Below are positions 1-9,729 of a stretch of 64,000 nucleotides of DNA, piece by piece (within the stretch, counting starts at the first letter, position 1; each line of letters begins with the position of its first letter). Both the position numbers and the translations under genes were made by a program. Source of the stretch: Pseudomonas sp. dw_612 (GTDB lineage: Bacteria > Pseudomonadota > Gammaproteobacteria > Pseudomonadales > Pseudomonadaceae); the NCBI RefSeq assembly GCF_018449725.1, contig NZ_JAAVVC010000012.1, forward strand, positions 62,001 through 126,000, read 5' to 3'. A model generated the notes under the pieces. It saw only the letters and a list, made by a program, of their open reading frames with translations. It made no database searches and was not told the DNA's origin.

Positions 1-208
1 ACAAGGTTTCGATTAATAAAATACGCTCTTGCTCACTATAGATAAAAAACTCCGGGCGTAGCAACGCGTCGAAAAGTTCGGCGAGTTCTTTGTCATCATT
101 TACATTCTTCGAAACGATAATCTTTTCCCGTCCCAAATCGTGCGTATTTTCAATATCAAAAACAAAAAGCAAACCTCGTATACTCCACAGCGTGTAGGGC
201 CTATTCAT
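1..208 (-). CDS. Probable immunity protein for the RHS toxin (partial, C-terminus outside window)
   Basis: An open frame of 69 codons runs off the window edge. Its ATG (208-206) overlaps the TGA of the RHS toxin gene by one base (TGATG), the translational coupling typical of effector/immunity pairs. The visible protein starts MNRPYTLWSIRGLLFVFDIE and is rich in acidic residues, without a signal peptide or membrane segment so far. I recognise no family. The stretch is clearly more AT-rich than the RHS core, as is the adjoining toxin tip, which fits the pair having been acquired together. The immunity role is inferred from position only. It would act in the cytoplasm by binding the toxin tip. 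Confidence 0.6.
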   Translation of the reverse strand, partial: MNRPYTLWSIRGLLFVFDIENTHDLGREKIIVSKNVNDDKELAELFDALLRPEFFIYSEQERILLIETL

Positions 209-3200
209 CAGTCAAATTCCGTATATGAAGTTTTAGCGTTACCATTTTTATCCAATATAACAACCGCTCTAGTCTGCTCACCATACTGCAACCCGTCCCT
301 TTTAAATCCTTCACCTATTTTTTTACCCATTTCAATAGGTTGTCGTGAAGCATCTATACCACGCTGCCTAAAAATTAACTTCGCGCGTTGTATTGCATTA
401 AATTGATCACGATGACTAAGAAAGCGCGTCGCGGCCGAAGGGATGATGGGCTCGCCTTTTTTCTTTCCTTCCTTGTACCTTTCTATTTCGCCTGTCGTAG
501 GATTTTTGCCTTCCTTCACCCGATCAAGCTGGGATTGTAGGGTTGTTTGTGCTCCATGTTTCTGCTGAAAATGGGCACCCTTAATCGATTCTTCCATGTC
601 CTTCAAGCGCTTATAAAAAACCGACTCTGATAACTCATCAATTCTTGCTCGACGCTGCTCAGCCGTCATTTTCGGCAGCGGCGGTTCGCCGTCATCAACT
701 CTAGGGGCAACAACATCGTCCGTCGAAGAGCAACCCGACTTATTCGCCCCCGGGCAGTTACCGCTCAACCCCAACGGATCAACCCACCCCGTCGGATTCG
801 GCGTGTATTGATACTGGTTGACCCCACCCGCCAACTTGATCGGGTCCGGCGTCAGGTACCGACCTACATCCGGATCATAGTACCGATGCCGGTTGTAATG
901 CAGGCCGCTCTCAGCATCAAAGTACTGCCCCTGAAACCGCAACGGCTGCTCAAGTTGTTCACCCGCGCCGTGCGTTAGGCCAACAACCTTCCCATATGCG
1001 TTGTACTTCGCAGCCCAAACAACCTCGCCGCCGAAATCCGTCAACTCCAGCGGTGTGCCGAGGTGATCGAGTTGGTAGTAGAACGGGCAAGCCTTACGCG
1101 GGCCTTTGCCGTCGAGCATGGCCAACGGGCGGAAGGTGCCGGGCTCATAAACATAGCTGCGGTAATGTTCGCGGCTGCTTTCGGCAACAACCTGATCGCC
1201 CTGCCAGAAGAACTCGGTTGTCCGACCTTCGATGGTTTTGGCGATGCGGCGGCCGAAGGCGTCGTAGCGATAATTCGCACAACGTCCATTCGGCAACGTG
1301 ACGGCAACCAAGCGGTGTTGGCAGTCGTAGCGGTATTCGGTAACGAGTTTTTGCGCGGTGCCGCGCCGTTCGCGGATGAGGTTGCCGAAGGCGTCGTAGT
1401 CGTAATGCCGGTCGCCCTGCATCAGCAGACGATTGCCTTTGACGCTGGCCAAACCGGGACGGTCCTGCATCAGCAGGTTGCCCGCCGGGTCGTGGGCGAA
1501 GCTTTCAGGTGGGTCGTCGCGGGTGTGGCGGACGCGGATCAGGCGGTTGAGGGCGTCGTAAACATAACTGCGCTGGCCGTGGCGGGTATCGGCGATGCTG
1601 TCGAGATTGCCGTTGGCGCTGTAGGCATAATCGCGGCGATACAGCGGTTGGCGTTGTTGGCTGACAGCATGGGCCTTCAGACGTCCTTGATCGTCGTAGG
1701 CATATTCACAGAGAAGCAGGCCTTGTTGGCGCTGTTGCTCACGACCGAAGTGGAACTGGTGGGTGGTAAGTTGCGCGCCATTGAGATCGATGGCGCTGAG
1801 TGCGCCGCCCTTGGCGTAGTGGTAATCGAGTTTGCTGTTGTCAGGCAGGCGCAGATGTTTGAGTTGGCCGCAGGCGTCGTAGCCGTAGCGCAAGGTGCCC
1901 CAGCCCTGGTGTTCGGTGATGAGGCGGTCTTGTTTGTCGTACGCAAATTCCAGTGGATGGTCGCTGCCATCATCGACGCCGACCAATCGGCCGAGGCTGT
2001 CGTAGCGATACTCGACTTTGATGCCGTCGGGCAGGGTTTTGATCAACAGGCGCCCGGCAGGATTCCGCTCATAACCGGTGACAAGTGTCGAGCCGTCATC
2101 GCCGAACTCGGTTTTCTGCAGTAACTGACCGTTGAGGTCGTAGGCATACGCCGTGCGCTGGCCGTCGAATCCGGTTTCCTGTCGGATCAATCCGTTCGGC
2201 GTGTAGTCCAGCTGATATTTTTCGCCGGACTCGTTTTCGATTTCCGTGAGAAGTAGCTGCGCGTTGTCGTAGCGATACTTGAGCTGGGTGCCATCGGGGT
2301 TGATTCGACGGCTGACCAGGTGCAGGTCGTCGGCGTATTCGTAACGGGTAACGTGGCCGAGCTCGTCCTGTTCGGCGGTGATCTGGCTGTAGGCGTTGTA
2401 GCTGAAAGCGCGAGTGGCACCTGTAGGAAGCGTCGTCTGGATCAGTCGGCCAATGTCGTCCCACTGGTAGCGAGTGACAGCACCGTGTTCGTCCTGACGG
2501 GTAATCCGCCGCCCCATGACGTCGCAGGAAAAACGACGTTTCCCACCGTCCGGCAAGGTCTCTTCAACCAGTTGCCCCAAACCGTTCCAGACGAACAGGT
2601 GCCGACTGGTGTCCGGGTAGCGGATCGTCAGTAACTGCCCTTTGGCGTCGTAGTAGTAATGGGTGACCTGTCCGTCCGGGTCGACCGCCTCGGTGACATC
2701 ACCTTCGGCGTTACGCCGATACGTCCACACCGCGTCGCCGCGAGAGCGCGCGTGCAGGAATCCGTTGCGATACTCGTAGGACGTTGGCTCGTCTTCCGGC
2801 GGAATCAGCGCCACTAGGCGTCCGACCTCGTCGTAGCGGTATTCGGTCACCGCGCCGAGCGGATCCTGCTCGGCAATCAAACGTCCTTGTTTGTCGTATG
2901 ACTTGAGGTGTTCGCCGCCGTCCAGCTCGACTTTGCGCACCAACCGCGCCCGGTCGTCGTGGACATAAACCTCTTCGCTGCCGTCGGTGTTTTTAACGGT
3001 GACGCTGCCTTCGTCATCCCAGACGTAACGCGTGTCCATCTGTGAAAACGACGCCCAATGTCGGACACATCGTGCAGCTTTGCCGGATCTTTCCCACTCC
3101 CAGAAGAAACTCGCCCCACCGGTGAGTTGCCGCTGCAGGATCACGTGTTGATCGTCGTAGTCGTAGCGCTCGCTTTCACCGGCAGCGTTGATGGCGGCGA

Positions 3201-4989
3201 TCAATTGACCGCGCTCGTCATAGTCGTAACTGACCAGTGTTTGCTCGGTGTACCAAGCCTCATCGAGGGTCTGGGCCGGACGGAAAACCTGGTAATCGAC
3301 GGCAATCAAATGGCTGCGGGCATAGCGCAACATCAAGGCGCGACCGGCGCCATTGTCGACGCGTTTGATCCGGTCCTGGCGGTCGCGGGTAATGCGCAGA
3401 CGGTTGTCGTATCCGTCGCTGATCGCTGTCAGAAAACCGTTATGGAAGTGGAAGAAACGGGTTTCTTCGCCGGCCTGGGCGAGGATCAGTTCTTCGGGTT
3501 CGTTGCCGAGGTAAATCGCTGCGCGCGAGAGGCTGTTGTGGACCGCCGGACGTTCGGTGTTCGGTAATGGGAACGTGGTGCGACGGTTTTCGTGGTCGAT
3601 CCAGATGACGCTTTCGCCATCGATTTCCAGGCGATGGGCGAAGGTGTGACTCCAGCCGAAACCAAGGCCACTGTCGATTTCGGCGGCGCTGGTGCGGTAG
3701 AGCCGGGTGAAGTCGAACGGCAGAATTCCGTCGAGGGAACCATCGGTGAGGGTCAGCAGTTCTTCGCCGGTGACCATCGAGACCGGGCAGTTGTTGGTGC
3801 ACGTCAGCGGGACACAATCGGCGCTGTCGCCGTTGGGGTTTTTCGCTTGGTCGGGGGCGTCGTCCGGGTGTTCATCTTTCTTCAGCGAAGTGTTGCGACG
3901 TGCACTCCAGTTCAGTTGCATGCGACCTTTTTTCATGCCCGCCGCGATGCCTCGGGCGGCGACTTTTTTGTAGCGGTCGACGTAGCTGATGAAGGTGTTG
4001 ATGATCGTGAAAATTGCCTTGGCCAGACGCAGCACGGCGTTGAGTAACTGCGCGCCCCGATCGGCCAGACGCATCGTCAGATAAGCAATACCGGCCCCAG
4101 CGGCGGCGAAGGTCAGGACGACACCAATCAGGATGTCGATCAACAGCTGCACCACGACCATCGAGACGGCTTCGGCGGTTTTGCCGGCAATTTCACCCGG
4201 TGGCAGCATGTCCAACCAGAGGCTGGCACTGCGCAACAGCAGGCACAGAGCAGCTTCATCACTGGCCAGTAGCTGGGCTTTTTCCATGATGTCCGGGGCG
4301 GTTGTCGCGAGATCTTGCAGCGCTGCGGCGCTCTCGCCCAGCCTCTCCGTGAACTGCCCGGGGTCCTTGAGAATGTCCGAAAGCAGGCTGATGCCGTCCC
4401 ACACGCCCTCAATGGCCGCCCAACTGCCCGCGAGCATTCCATTGCCTACAGCGGCCGAAGAAGATTCCGACCACTTCGGTTTAAACGTCTGCCACTCATC
4501 GCGCAGCCATTTCTCAAGCTCCTTCGTCAAACCGTCGTAGGAAGAGAAAAGGTCATCAACTTGCTGCGCTGTCACTTCGTTATGAACATGAATACGGTAG
4601 AACTTGCCCTCCTCGCCCCTGAACGTCCCTTTGCCATTTTCATCAAGCGTGACTTGCGTTATCTCCCCACTCTTAGCCGCAATCACATCGACCTGAATAT
4701 TCCCCACGGGGATGTCATAAACCGATTCAAACTTGCTCTCGATCTCCAGCAGCCCACCCTTCGGGCACTGCACGACGGTGGAGGAAAAATCGTCATCGCC
4801 AGTGCTCACGACGGTGCTGGAATTTCCGAACCGAATGACCCGCTCCATTCCCATCAACGAAGGCAGATCAGCGGCGTGACTGGCCTTGTCTGCCGTACGG
4901 CTCAACCAGTGCTTCAACTGTTCACGGTAGAGAGAAAGGGTGTCCGGAAAACTGTCGAGCTCCTGCTCGATGCGCACAATCTGATCCAT
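208..4989 (-). CDS. T6SS RHS-repeat polymorphic toxin (1593 aa)
   Basis: Large effector, likely carried by the VgrG encoded two genes upstream. The N-terminal ~400 residues hold a unique region with two hydrophobic stretches (about residues 255-330) and no recognisable PAAR motif. A DUF6531-like start (CTNNCPVSMVTGEELL) precedes about 950 residues of YD/RHS repeats of the YDxxGRL type, which form a shell around the toxin. The RHS core ends at the usual GWVDPLGL near residue 1405. The last ~188 residues are the variable toxin tip; it carries HFQQKHG followed by an SAATRF motif, a layout reminiscent of RNase A-like/BECR-fold nuclease toxins, but I cannot assign it firmly. The start ATG overlaps the stop of the DUF4123 gene by one base. 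The tip is AT-rich compared with the core, consistent with module exchange. Confidence 0.93.
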   Translation of the reverse strand: MDQIVRIEQELDSFPDTLSLYREQLKHWLSRTADKASHAADLPSLMGMERVIRFGNSSTVVSTGDDDFSSTVVQCPKGGLLEIESKFESVYDIPVGNIQVDVIAAKSGEITQVTLDENGKGTFRGEEGKFYRIHVHNEVTAQQVDDLFSSYDGLTKELEKWLRDEWQTFKPKWSESSSAAVGNGMLAGSWAAIEGVWDGISLLSDILKDPGQFTERLGESAAALQDLATTAPDIMEKAQLLASDEAALCLLLRSASLWLDMLPPGEIAGKTAEAVSMVVVQLLIDILIGVVLTFAAAGAGIAYLTMRLADRGAQLLNAVLRLAKAIFTIINTFISYVDRYKKVAARGIAAGMKKGRMQLNWSARRNTSLKKDEHPDDAPDQAKNPNGDSADCVPLTCTNNCPVSMVTGEELLTLTDGSLDGILPFDFTRLYRTSAAEIDSGLGFGWSHTFAHRLEIDGESVIWIDHENRRTTFPLPNTERPAVHNSLSRAAIYLGNEPEELILAQAGEETRFFHFHNGFLTAISDGYDNRLRITRDRQDRIKRVDNGAGRALMLRYARSHLIAVDYQVFRPAQTLDEAWYTEQTLVSYDYDERGQLIAAINAAGESERYDYDDQHVILQRQLTGGASFFWEWERSGKAARCVRHWASFSQMDTRYVWDDEGSVTVKNTDGSEEVYVHDDRARLVRKVELDGGEHLKSYDKQGRLIAEQDPLGAVTEYRYDEVGRLVALIPPEDEPTSYEYRNGFLHARSRGDAVWTYRRNAEGDVTEAVDPDGQVTHYYYDAKGQLLTIRYPDTSRHLFVWNGLGQLVEETLPDGGKRRFSCDVMGRRITRQDEHGAVTRYQWDDIGRLIQTTLPTGATRAFSYNAYSQITAEQDELGHVTRYEYADDLHLVSRRINPDGTQLKYRYDNAQLLLTEIENESGEKYQLDYTPNGLIRQETGFDGQRTAYAYDLNGQLLQKTEFGDDGSTLVTGYERNPAGRLLIKTLPDGIKVEYRYDSLGRLVGVDDGSDHPLEFAYDKQDRLITEHQGWGTLRYGYDACGQLKHLRLPDNSKLDYHYAKGGALSAIDLNGAQLTTHQFHFGREQQRQQGLLLCEYAYDDQGRLKAHAVSQQRQPLYRRDYAYSANGNLDSIADTRHGQRSYVYDALNRLIRVRHTRDDPPESFAHDPAGNLLMQDRPGLASVKGNRLLMQGDRHYDYDAFGNLIRERRGTAQKLVTEYRYDCQHRLVAVTLPNGRCANYRYDAFGRRIAKTIEGRTTEFFWQGDQVVAESSREHYRSYVYEPGTFRPLAMLDGKGPRKACPFYYQLDHLGTPLELTDFGGEVVWAAKYNAYGKVVGLTHGAGEQLEQPLRFQGQYFDAESGLHYNRHRYYDPDVGRYLTPDPIKLAGGVNQYQYTPNPTGWVDPLGLSGNCPGANKSGCSSTDDVVAPRVDDGEPPLPKMTAEQRRARIDELSESVFYKRLKDMEESIKGAHFQQKHGAQTTLQSQLDRVKEGKNPTTGEIERYKEGKKKGEPIIPSAATRFLSHRDQFNAIQRAKLIFRQRGIDASRQPIEMGKKIGEGFKRDGLQYGEQTRAVVILDKNGNAKTSYTEFD

Positions 4990-5726
4990 CAGTTCAGCTC
5001 CGCCATCAGGTAATCCGCCAAGGCCTGTTTCGGTGCCTGGGGCAAGTCCTGCGCTTCAAGAAAACTCGCGACCTTGCGTCGCAAAACGTTGTCGGGAAAA
5101 GCCTCGAACAGGTCCGGACGGTCCTCGCTCAGCCACTTCAACAGGTTGTTGATTCGGGTGACGGCGGACTGCGCGGCGAGTTCTTCCAGCAATGTCTCGG
5201 GGACGTTCCACCACGGGAAAACCTGTGAACTTTTCAGCGCACGACCACCGATTTCGAGCGCCTGGCCATTGATCAGGCAGCGCCCGATGACCGGGAGCAG
5301 TTGCATGGTATCGACCGCGGTGGATTGCAGCATCGGCAGCAGATAACGCCCGTCCCAGAAGCGGAAAAACACCTTGTTGTCATTGGGCAGCACGGCTTGT
5401 GTGAGGCTGCGTAAGTGATCGACCACTGCTTCGAGACTTGCCGACGAAATCGCCAGCCAACCCCAGTCGCGAGACTCGGTGGTGGCGACCCACTCCAGAA
5501 ACTCACCGTCCGCGCCGACGATTCCCACAAAAGGCATGACCGCTTCCCACTCGGCGTAGGCGGTGTCGGCCCAAATCGGGGTCGGTGCTTGAGCAGTGAT
5601 CGAACGTTGCCAGGCCTTGAACGGCTCCGCCGCGCTGGCATTGCTGAAGATCGCGAACAGTTGTTCCGACGGTTTCAGCGGTAGCTGTTCCAACCAAACG
5701 TGGGGCGGCAAGTGATCAGGCTGCAC
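4989..5726 (-). CDS. DUF4123-domain T6SS effector adaptor/chaperone
   Basis: A 245-residue cytoplasmic protein of the DUF4123 family. These chaperones load a cognate effector onto VgrG. It lies between vgrG and the rhs gene, overlapping vgrG by 11 bases and rhs by one, so the three genes form one translationally coupled operon. I prefer the GTG at 5726 (protein starting VQPDHLPPHVWLEQLPL) because upstream codons of the open frame lie deep inside vgrG and AAGGACGG precedes the GTG at suitable distance; an ATG at 5774 is the alternative. The family call rests on the tryptophan-rich N-terminal half, overall length and the vgrG-DUF4123-rhs order. Confidence 0.85.
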   Translation of the reverse strand: MQPDHLPPHVWLEQLPLKPSEQLFAIFSNASAAEPFKAWQRSITAQAPTPIWADTAYAEWEAVMPFVGIVGADGEFLEWVATTESRDWGWLAISSASLEAVVDHLRSLTQAVLPNDNKVFFRFWDGRYLLPMLQSTAVDTMQLLPVIGRCLINGQALEIGGRALKSSQVFPWWNVPETLLEELAAQSAVTRINNLLKWLSEDRPDLFEAFPDNVLRRKVASFLEAQDLPQAPKQALADYLMAELN

Positions 5727-7728
5727 AGACACCGTCCTTGCAGCGCTCACACTCTTCGCAGAATGGCGCATCACCTTTGAGACTCAGAATCTGCGCTGCA
5801 CTCAGCAGTGCCGCCGGGGCCGCTGCGAGTTTCAACGGCACATCCGGCGAACTCGCCACGGCGGCCATCGCGGCCATCGGCGCACCACCGACCACAATCG
5901 GCACACTGCTGAAAATCCCGCCCGGACCAATATTGATCCACTGCCCGCCGGCCTGAATGGTCGCGCTGGCGCCACCATCAATGACCACTTGCTGGCCAGC
6001 GCTGACATGGAATTGCTGGCTGGCGCTCAGGGCCTGACTGGTCACACGAATGTGCCGGTCGCCGGTCACCAGCAGGTGATCGTCCTGCCTGATTTCGGTC
6101 TGCCGCTGGCCGTGGGTGATGCGTTGCTCGTCGGCCTTCAACTCATGCCGTGCGGTACCGGTGACGACGATGCTGCGGGCGTTATCCACCTGCACTTGTT
6201 GATCATTCAGTACGTGCTGGGTCCAGTTTCGCTGGGCCCGCAGGTAAATTTCCTCGGCACCCTTGCGATCCTCGATGCGCAATTCGTTGTAACCACCGCC
6301 GCCGGGACTGCTCTGGCTGCGGAAAATGCTGCGGGTCTTGTCGGCGGGCAGATCCAGCGGCACAGGGGTCGCGGCGTTCGGCAGGCAGCCCATCACCAGC
6401 GGTTTGTCGGCATCGGCGTCGATGAAACCCACCAGCACTTCCATGCCGACTCGCGGAATCAATACGCTGCCGTAATGATCGTGCGCCCAACCGGTGGCAA
6501 CGCGCAGCCAGCAACTGGAATGCTCGTTGAGTTGGCCGTCGCGATCCCAGGCGAGCTGGACTTTGACCCGGCCAAATTCATCGCAATGGATTTCGCTGTC
6601 GGTCGGGCCGGTGACCACGGCAGGTTGGTAGCCGAGCATGCGCGGCTTGTCCGGGCCCAAGGGCGGACGAAACGAAACGTCCCACGGCGTGGCGAGAAAG
6701 GTATTGCGGTAGCCCTGGAATTCACCGTCGTCGGTCACGGACTCTTCCAGCACTTGCGGCTGACGTCCATGGTGTTCGATCGCGGTGATCAGCCACAGGT
6801 CATTCCATGCGTGGCGCGGATGCTCGGCCAGTTGCAGGAAATGTCCGCTGACCAAGACGGATTGATCGCTACGCCCTTCCGCCTGACGGTAATCCGCGCC
6901 GTGACGCTCAAGCGTTCGCTGGGTCAGCTGCTTGCCGGCCTCGCGGTCAGTGAATTGACCGGGAAAGTGGTAATCCTCCAGCACCGGTCGTTGTTCGTTA
7001 TCCAGACGACTTTCGAGTTGCAGGCGGGGTTTGTGAAAGTCGTAGTCCCGGCGTGTAACCGCTGTAGTCCGGGTTTCCAGACGCACGTTGAAACGCTTGA
7101 TCGCCGGAGCACTCGCGGCCATGCCGCTGCCCGGCAAATACAGCGTGGGCTCGGGCAGACGCGGAAAAACCGTCTGGTCGTCGCCGAACACCAATAGATG
7201 CCCATCGGGGCTGTGCTGGAAATGGAAGTGAATGCCGATCTCGGCGCACAGACGTTGAATGAACGCCAGATCGCTTTCCGCGTATTGCACGCAGTACTCG
7301 CGAGGCGCGTAGTCGCTGCCGAGTTGAAACTCGAAGGCATCGCGATGGATGCCGTGATCCTTGAGGACCTGCGCAATGATCGCCGGCACGCTTTGATGCT
7401 GGAAAATCCGCTGATTGATGCGCTGACGGAGGTACGCCAGACGCGGGACCAGGCTGACTTGATAGCGTGTCAGACGTTTACCGGAATCCCCTTGGCCAAC
7501 GCGATAAATCTGACCGTGAATGCCGGAACCTTGCCCATCGAAACTCAGAAACGCCTGACGGTGCAGGAGGTTTTCAAGGTCGAGGTCGGGCCGTTCGCTG
7601 ACCAGTTCCAGGTCGAAACGGAAGGGTTGGCTGATGGCTTCTTTGCCCGTGAACTCAAGGACCTTGAGCTCATTCTGGACGCCGTCGAGGGTCAACGTGA
7701 AACGCGGTTGATTGGCAGGCGCGAACAT
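5716..7728 (-). CDS. vgrG: Type VI secretion spike protein VgrG (TssI)
   Basis: A 670-residue VgrG. The N-terminal gp27-like part (about 1-380) starts FTLTLDGVQNELKVLEFTG and includes the AESDLAFIQRLCAEIGIHFH segment typical of the family. It is followed by the gp5-like OB fold (GRVKVQLAWDRDG, WLRVATGWAHDHYG, PRVGMEVLVGF) and a beta-helical needle ending in GGQWINIGPGGIFSS. The trimer caps the Hcp tube and carries effectors through target membranes. The extreme C-terminus (CEECERCKDGVCAA) is unusual, with five cysteines in the last 14 residues, and may be the docking or metal-binding tail for the DUF4123/RHS cargo. First gene of the effector operon. No other T6SS structural gene is in the window, so this is an orphan vgrG island. 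Confidence 0.96.
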   Translation of the reverse strand: MFAPANQPRFTLTLDGVQNELKVLEFTGKEAISQPFRFDLELVSERPDLDLENLLHRQAFLSFDGQGSGIHGQIYRVGQGDSGKRLTRYQVSLVPRLAYLRQRINQRIFQHQSVPAIIAQVLKDHGIHRDAFEFQLGSDYAPREYCVQYAESDLAFIQRLCAEIGIHFHFQHSPDGHLLVFGDDQTVFPRLPEPTLYLPGSGMAASAPAIKRFNVRLETRTTAVTRRDYDFHKPRLQLESRLDNEQRPVLEDYHFPGQFTDREAGKQLTQRTLERHGADYRQAEGRSDQSVLVSGHFLQLAEHPRHAWNDLWLITAIEHHGRQPQVLEESVTDDGEFQGYRNTFLATPWDVSFRPPLGPDKPRMLGYQPAVVTGPTDSEIHCDEFGRVKVQLAWDRDGQLNEHSSCWLRVATGWAHDHYGSVLIPRVGMEVLVGFIDADADKPLVMGCLPNAATPVPLDLPADKTRSIFRSQSSPGGGGYNELRIEDRKGAEEIYLRAQRNWTQHVLNDQQVQVDNARSIVVTGTARHELKADEQRITHGQRQTEIRQDDHLLVTGDRHIRVTSQALSASQQFHVSAGQQVVIDGGASATIQAGGQWINIGPGGIFSSVPIVVGGAPMAAMAAVASSPDVPLKLAAAPAALLSAAQILSLKGDAPFCEECERCKDGVCAA

Positions 7729-7888
7729 CCGATGTGTCTCTGCAGAATGAAGGCGGGCGATTCTGCATGAGCGACAAGGGGGGTTGAACGGAGGTCAGGA
7801 AAATCAGATTTTCCCTACATTTTTAGAGATTTGTCCTTCAAGAATCAGTGTGTTTGGCTACAGACATCTCCTTCAAAACCAACACCAA

Positions 7889-7987
7889 CCCTTTGTGGGA
7901 GCGGGCGTGCTCGCGAACGCGGATTAACATTCAACATGGATGCAAGTTGACCCGACACCTTCGCGAGCAAGCCCGCTCCCACAAGGG
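7889..7987. repeat. REPIN (inverted pair of REP sequences), family 1
   Basis: Two near-palindromic REP arms face each other: GTGGGAGCGGGCGTGCTCGC on the left and its inverse GCGAGCAAGCCCGCTCCCAC on the right, about 50 bases apart. The same family recurs at 14046, 29743, 45602, 56292 and 57648. It lies in the 364-base gap between vgrG and putP. The rest of that gap holds the putP terminator and no gene. Confidence 0.9.
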
Positions 7988-8017
7988 ATCTTCAACACCT
8001 CGGGCCTGCAGCAAGCC

Positions 8018-8056
8018 AAAAAAACGGCCCGCCTCCTACAGGAGACGGGCCGTTTT
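8018..8056 (-). terminator. Rho-independent terminator of putP
   Basis: A 16-bp stem (AAAACGGCCCGNCTCC pairing with GGAGACGGGCCGTTTT, one G-T mismatch) with a short CTACA-type loop, followed on the minus strand by a run of seven T. It starts about 37 bases beyond the putP stop codon. Confidence 0.85.
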
Positions 8057-8092
8057 CATGTCAGCGAAGTATCAGAGCTCAGCTCTTCCCCA

Positions 8093-9577
8093 TCACTTGT
8101 TCAAACGGAAATCCGCTTCGGCCGCAGCAAAGCGCACCAGCATGCCTTTGGTCGGCGTACCCAGTTTGCTGACGATGTAGATCGCCAGGCTGGCGAAGAT
8201 GAAGCCCGGGATAATTTCGTACAGACCCAGCAGCTCGAAGTGCTTCCACACGATCACGGTGATTGCCCCCACCAGGATGCCGGCCAGTGCGCCGTTACGG
8301 GTCATGTCTTTCCAGATCACCGAGATCAGCACAACTGGACCGAACGCTGCACCGAAACCAGCCCAGGCGTAGCTGACCAGGCCCAATACACGGTTTTCCG
8401 GGTTAGCGGCCAACGCGATGGCGATCAGGGCCACCAGCAACACCATGGCGCGGCCAACCCAGACCAGCTCGACCTGGGAAGCGCTTTTACGCAGGAAGGT
8501 TTTATAGAAGTCTTCGGTCAGGGCGCTGGAACACACCAGCAGTTGACAGCTCAGGGTGCTCATCACCGCCGCCAGAATCGCCGACAGCAACACACCGGCA
8601 ATCCATGGATTGAAGAGGATTTTCGCCAGTTCGATAAACACGCGCTCGTGGTTTTCGGTCACAGGCGCGGCCAGGTCAGGGTTGGCCGAGAAGTAGGCGA
8701 TACCGAAAAAGCCTACAGCGACGGTGCCGCCCAGGCACAGGATCATCCAGGTCATGGAGATGCGACGGGCGTTGGCAATCGACTTGACCGAATCCGCCGC
8801 CATGAAACGCGCCAGGATGTGCGGCTGACCGAAGTAACCCAGGCCCCAGCCCATCAGCGAGATGATGCCGATGAAGGTGGTGTTTTTCAGCATGTCGAAG
8901 TTGCTTGGATCTTGCGCTTCGATGGCCAGGAACGTGGTGTCGATGCCACCGGTGGCCAATAGCACGATGATCGGCGTCAGCAGCAGGGCGAAGATCATCA
9001 GGGTTGCTTGTACGGTGTCAGTCCAGCTCACCGCCAGGAAACCACCGACGAAGGTGTAGGCAATCGTCGCCGCAGCGCCGGCCCACAGCGCCGTTTCGTA
9101 CGACATGCCGAAGGTGCTTTCGAACAGACGGGCACCGGCCACGATGCCGGAAGCGCAGTAAATGGTGAAGAACACCAGAATCACGACCGCAGAGATGATC
9201 CGCAGCAGACCGCTTTTGTCTTCGAAACGGCTGGAGAAGTAGTCCGGCAGGGTCAACGCATCGCCGTTGTGCTCGGTTTGTACACGCAGGCGGCCGGCCA
9301 CGAACAGCCAGTTCAGGTAGGCACCGATGATCAGGCCAATGGCGATCCAGCTTTCGGAAAGGCCGGACATGTAGATCGCGCCAGGCAAGCCCATCAACAA
9401 CCAGCCGCTCATGTCGGAAGCGCCGGCGGACAATGCCGTCACCACGCTACCCAGGCTGCGACCGCCGAGGATGTAATCGGAAAGGTTGTTGGTGGAGCGA
9501 TAGGCCATGAAGCCGATCAGCACCATTGCTGCGATGTAGATCACGAACGTGATCAGGGTTGGATTACTTACGCTCAT
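8093..9577 (-). CDS. putP: Sodium/proline symporter PutP
   Basis: A 494-residue inner-membrane protein of the solute:sodium symporter family with about 13 membrane spans. The N-terminus (TFVIYIAAMVLIGFMAYRST), the SGWLLMGLPGAIYMSGL segment and the GRSLGSVVTALSAGASDMSG motif in TM2 match PutP closely. Length is close to E. coli PutP (502). It imports proline using the sodium gradient. It is divergent from putA; the shared 464-base intergenic region carries five GTTGCACC boxes and is presumably repressed by PutA when proline is absent. A strong terminator follows. Confidence 0.96.
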   Translation of the reverse strand: MSVSNPTLITFVIYIAAMVLIGFMAYRSTNNLSDYILGGRSLGSVVTALSAGASDMSGWLLMGLPGAIYMSGLSESWIAIGLIIGAYLNWLFVAGRLRVQTEHNGDALTLPDYFSSRFEDKSGLLRIISAVVILVFFTIYCASGIVAGARLFESTFGMSYETALWAGAAATIAYTFVGGFLAVSWTDTVQATLMIFALLLTPIIVLLATGGIDTTFLAIEAQDPSNFDMLKNTTFIGIISLMGWGLGYFGQPHILARFMAADSVKSIANARRISMTWMILCLGGTVAVGFFGIAYFSANPDLAAPVTENHERVFIELAKILFNPWIAGVLLSAILAAVMSTLSCQLLVCSSALTEDFYKTFLRKSASQVELVWVGRAMVLLVALIAIALAANPENRVLGLVSYAWAGFGAAFGPVVLISVIWKDMTRNGALAGILVGAITVIVWKHFELLGLYEIIPGFIFASLAIYIVSKLGTPTKGMLVRFAAAEADFRLNK

Positions 9578-9729
9578 TCGAGTGATGCCCTGGCTTTGTT
9601 TTTATGTAGCGGCAAAGTGTGAAACGCCGACAAACGACAACATTTGTTCAGACGATTTCCAGCCCCGCGCATTTATGACTGATGTTTCCCCAGGAAAGCC
9701 ATCAGCCGGCACACCTGTCTTTTTTGACC

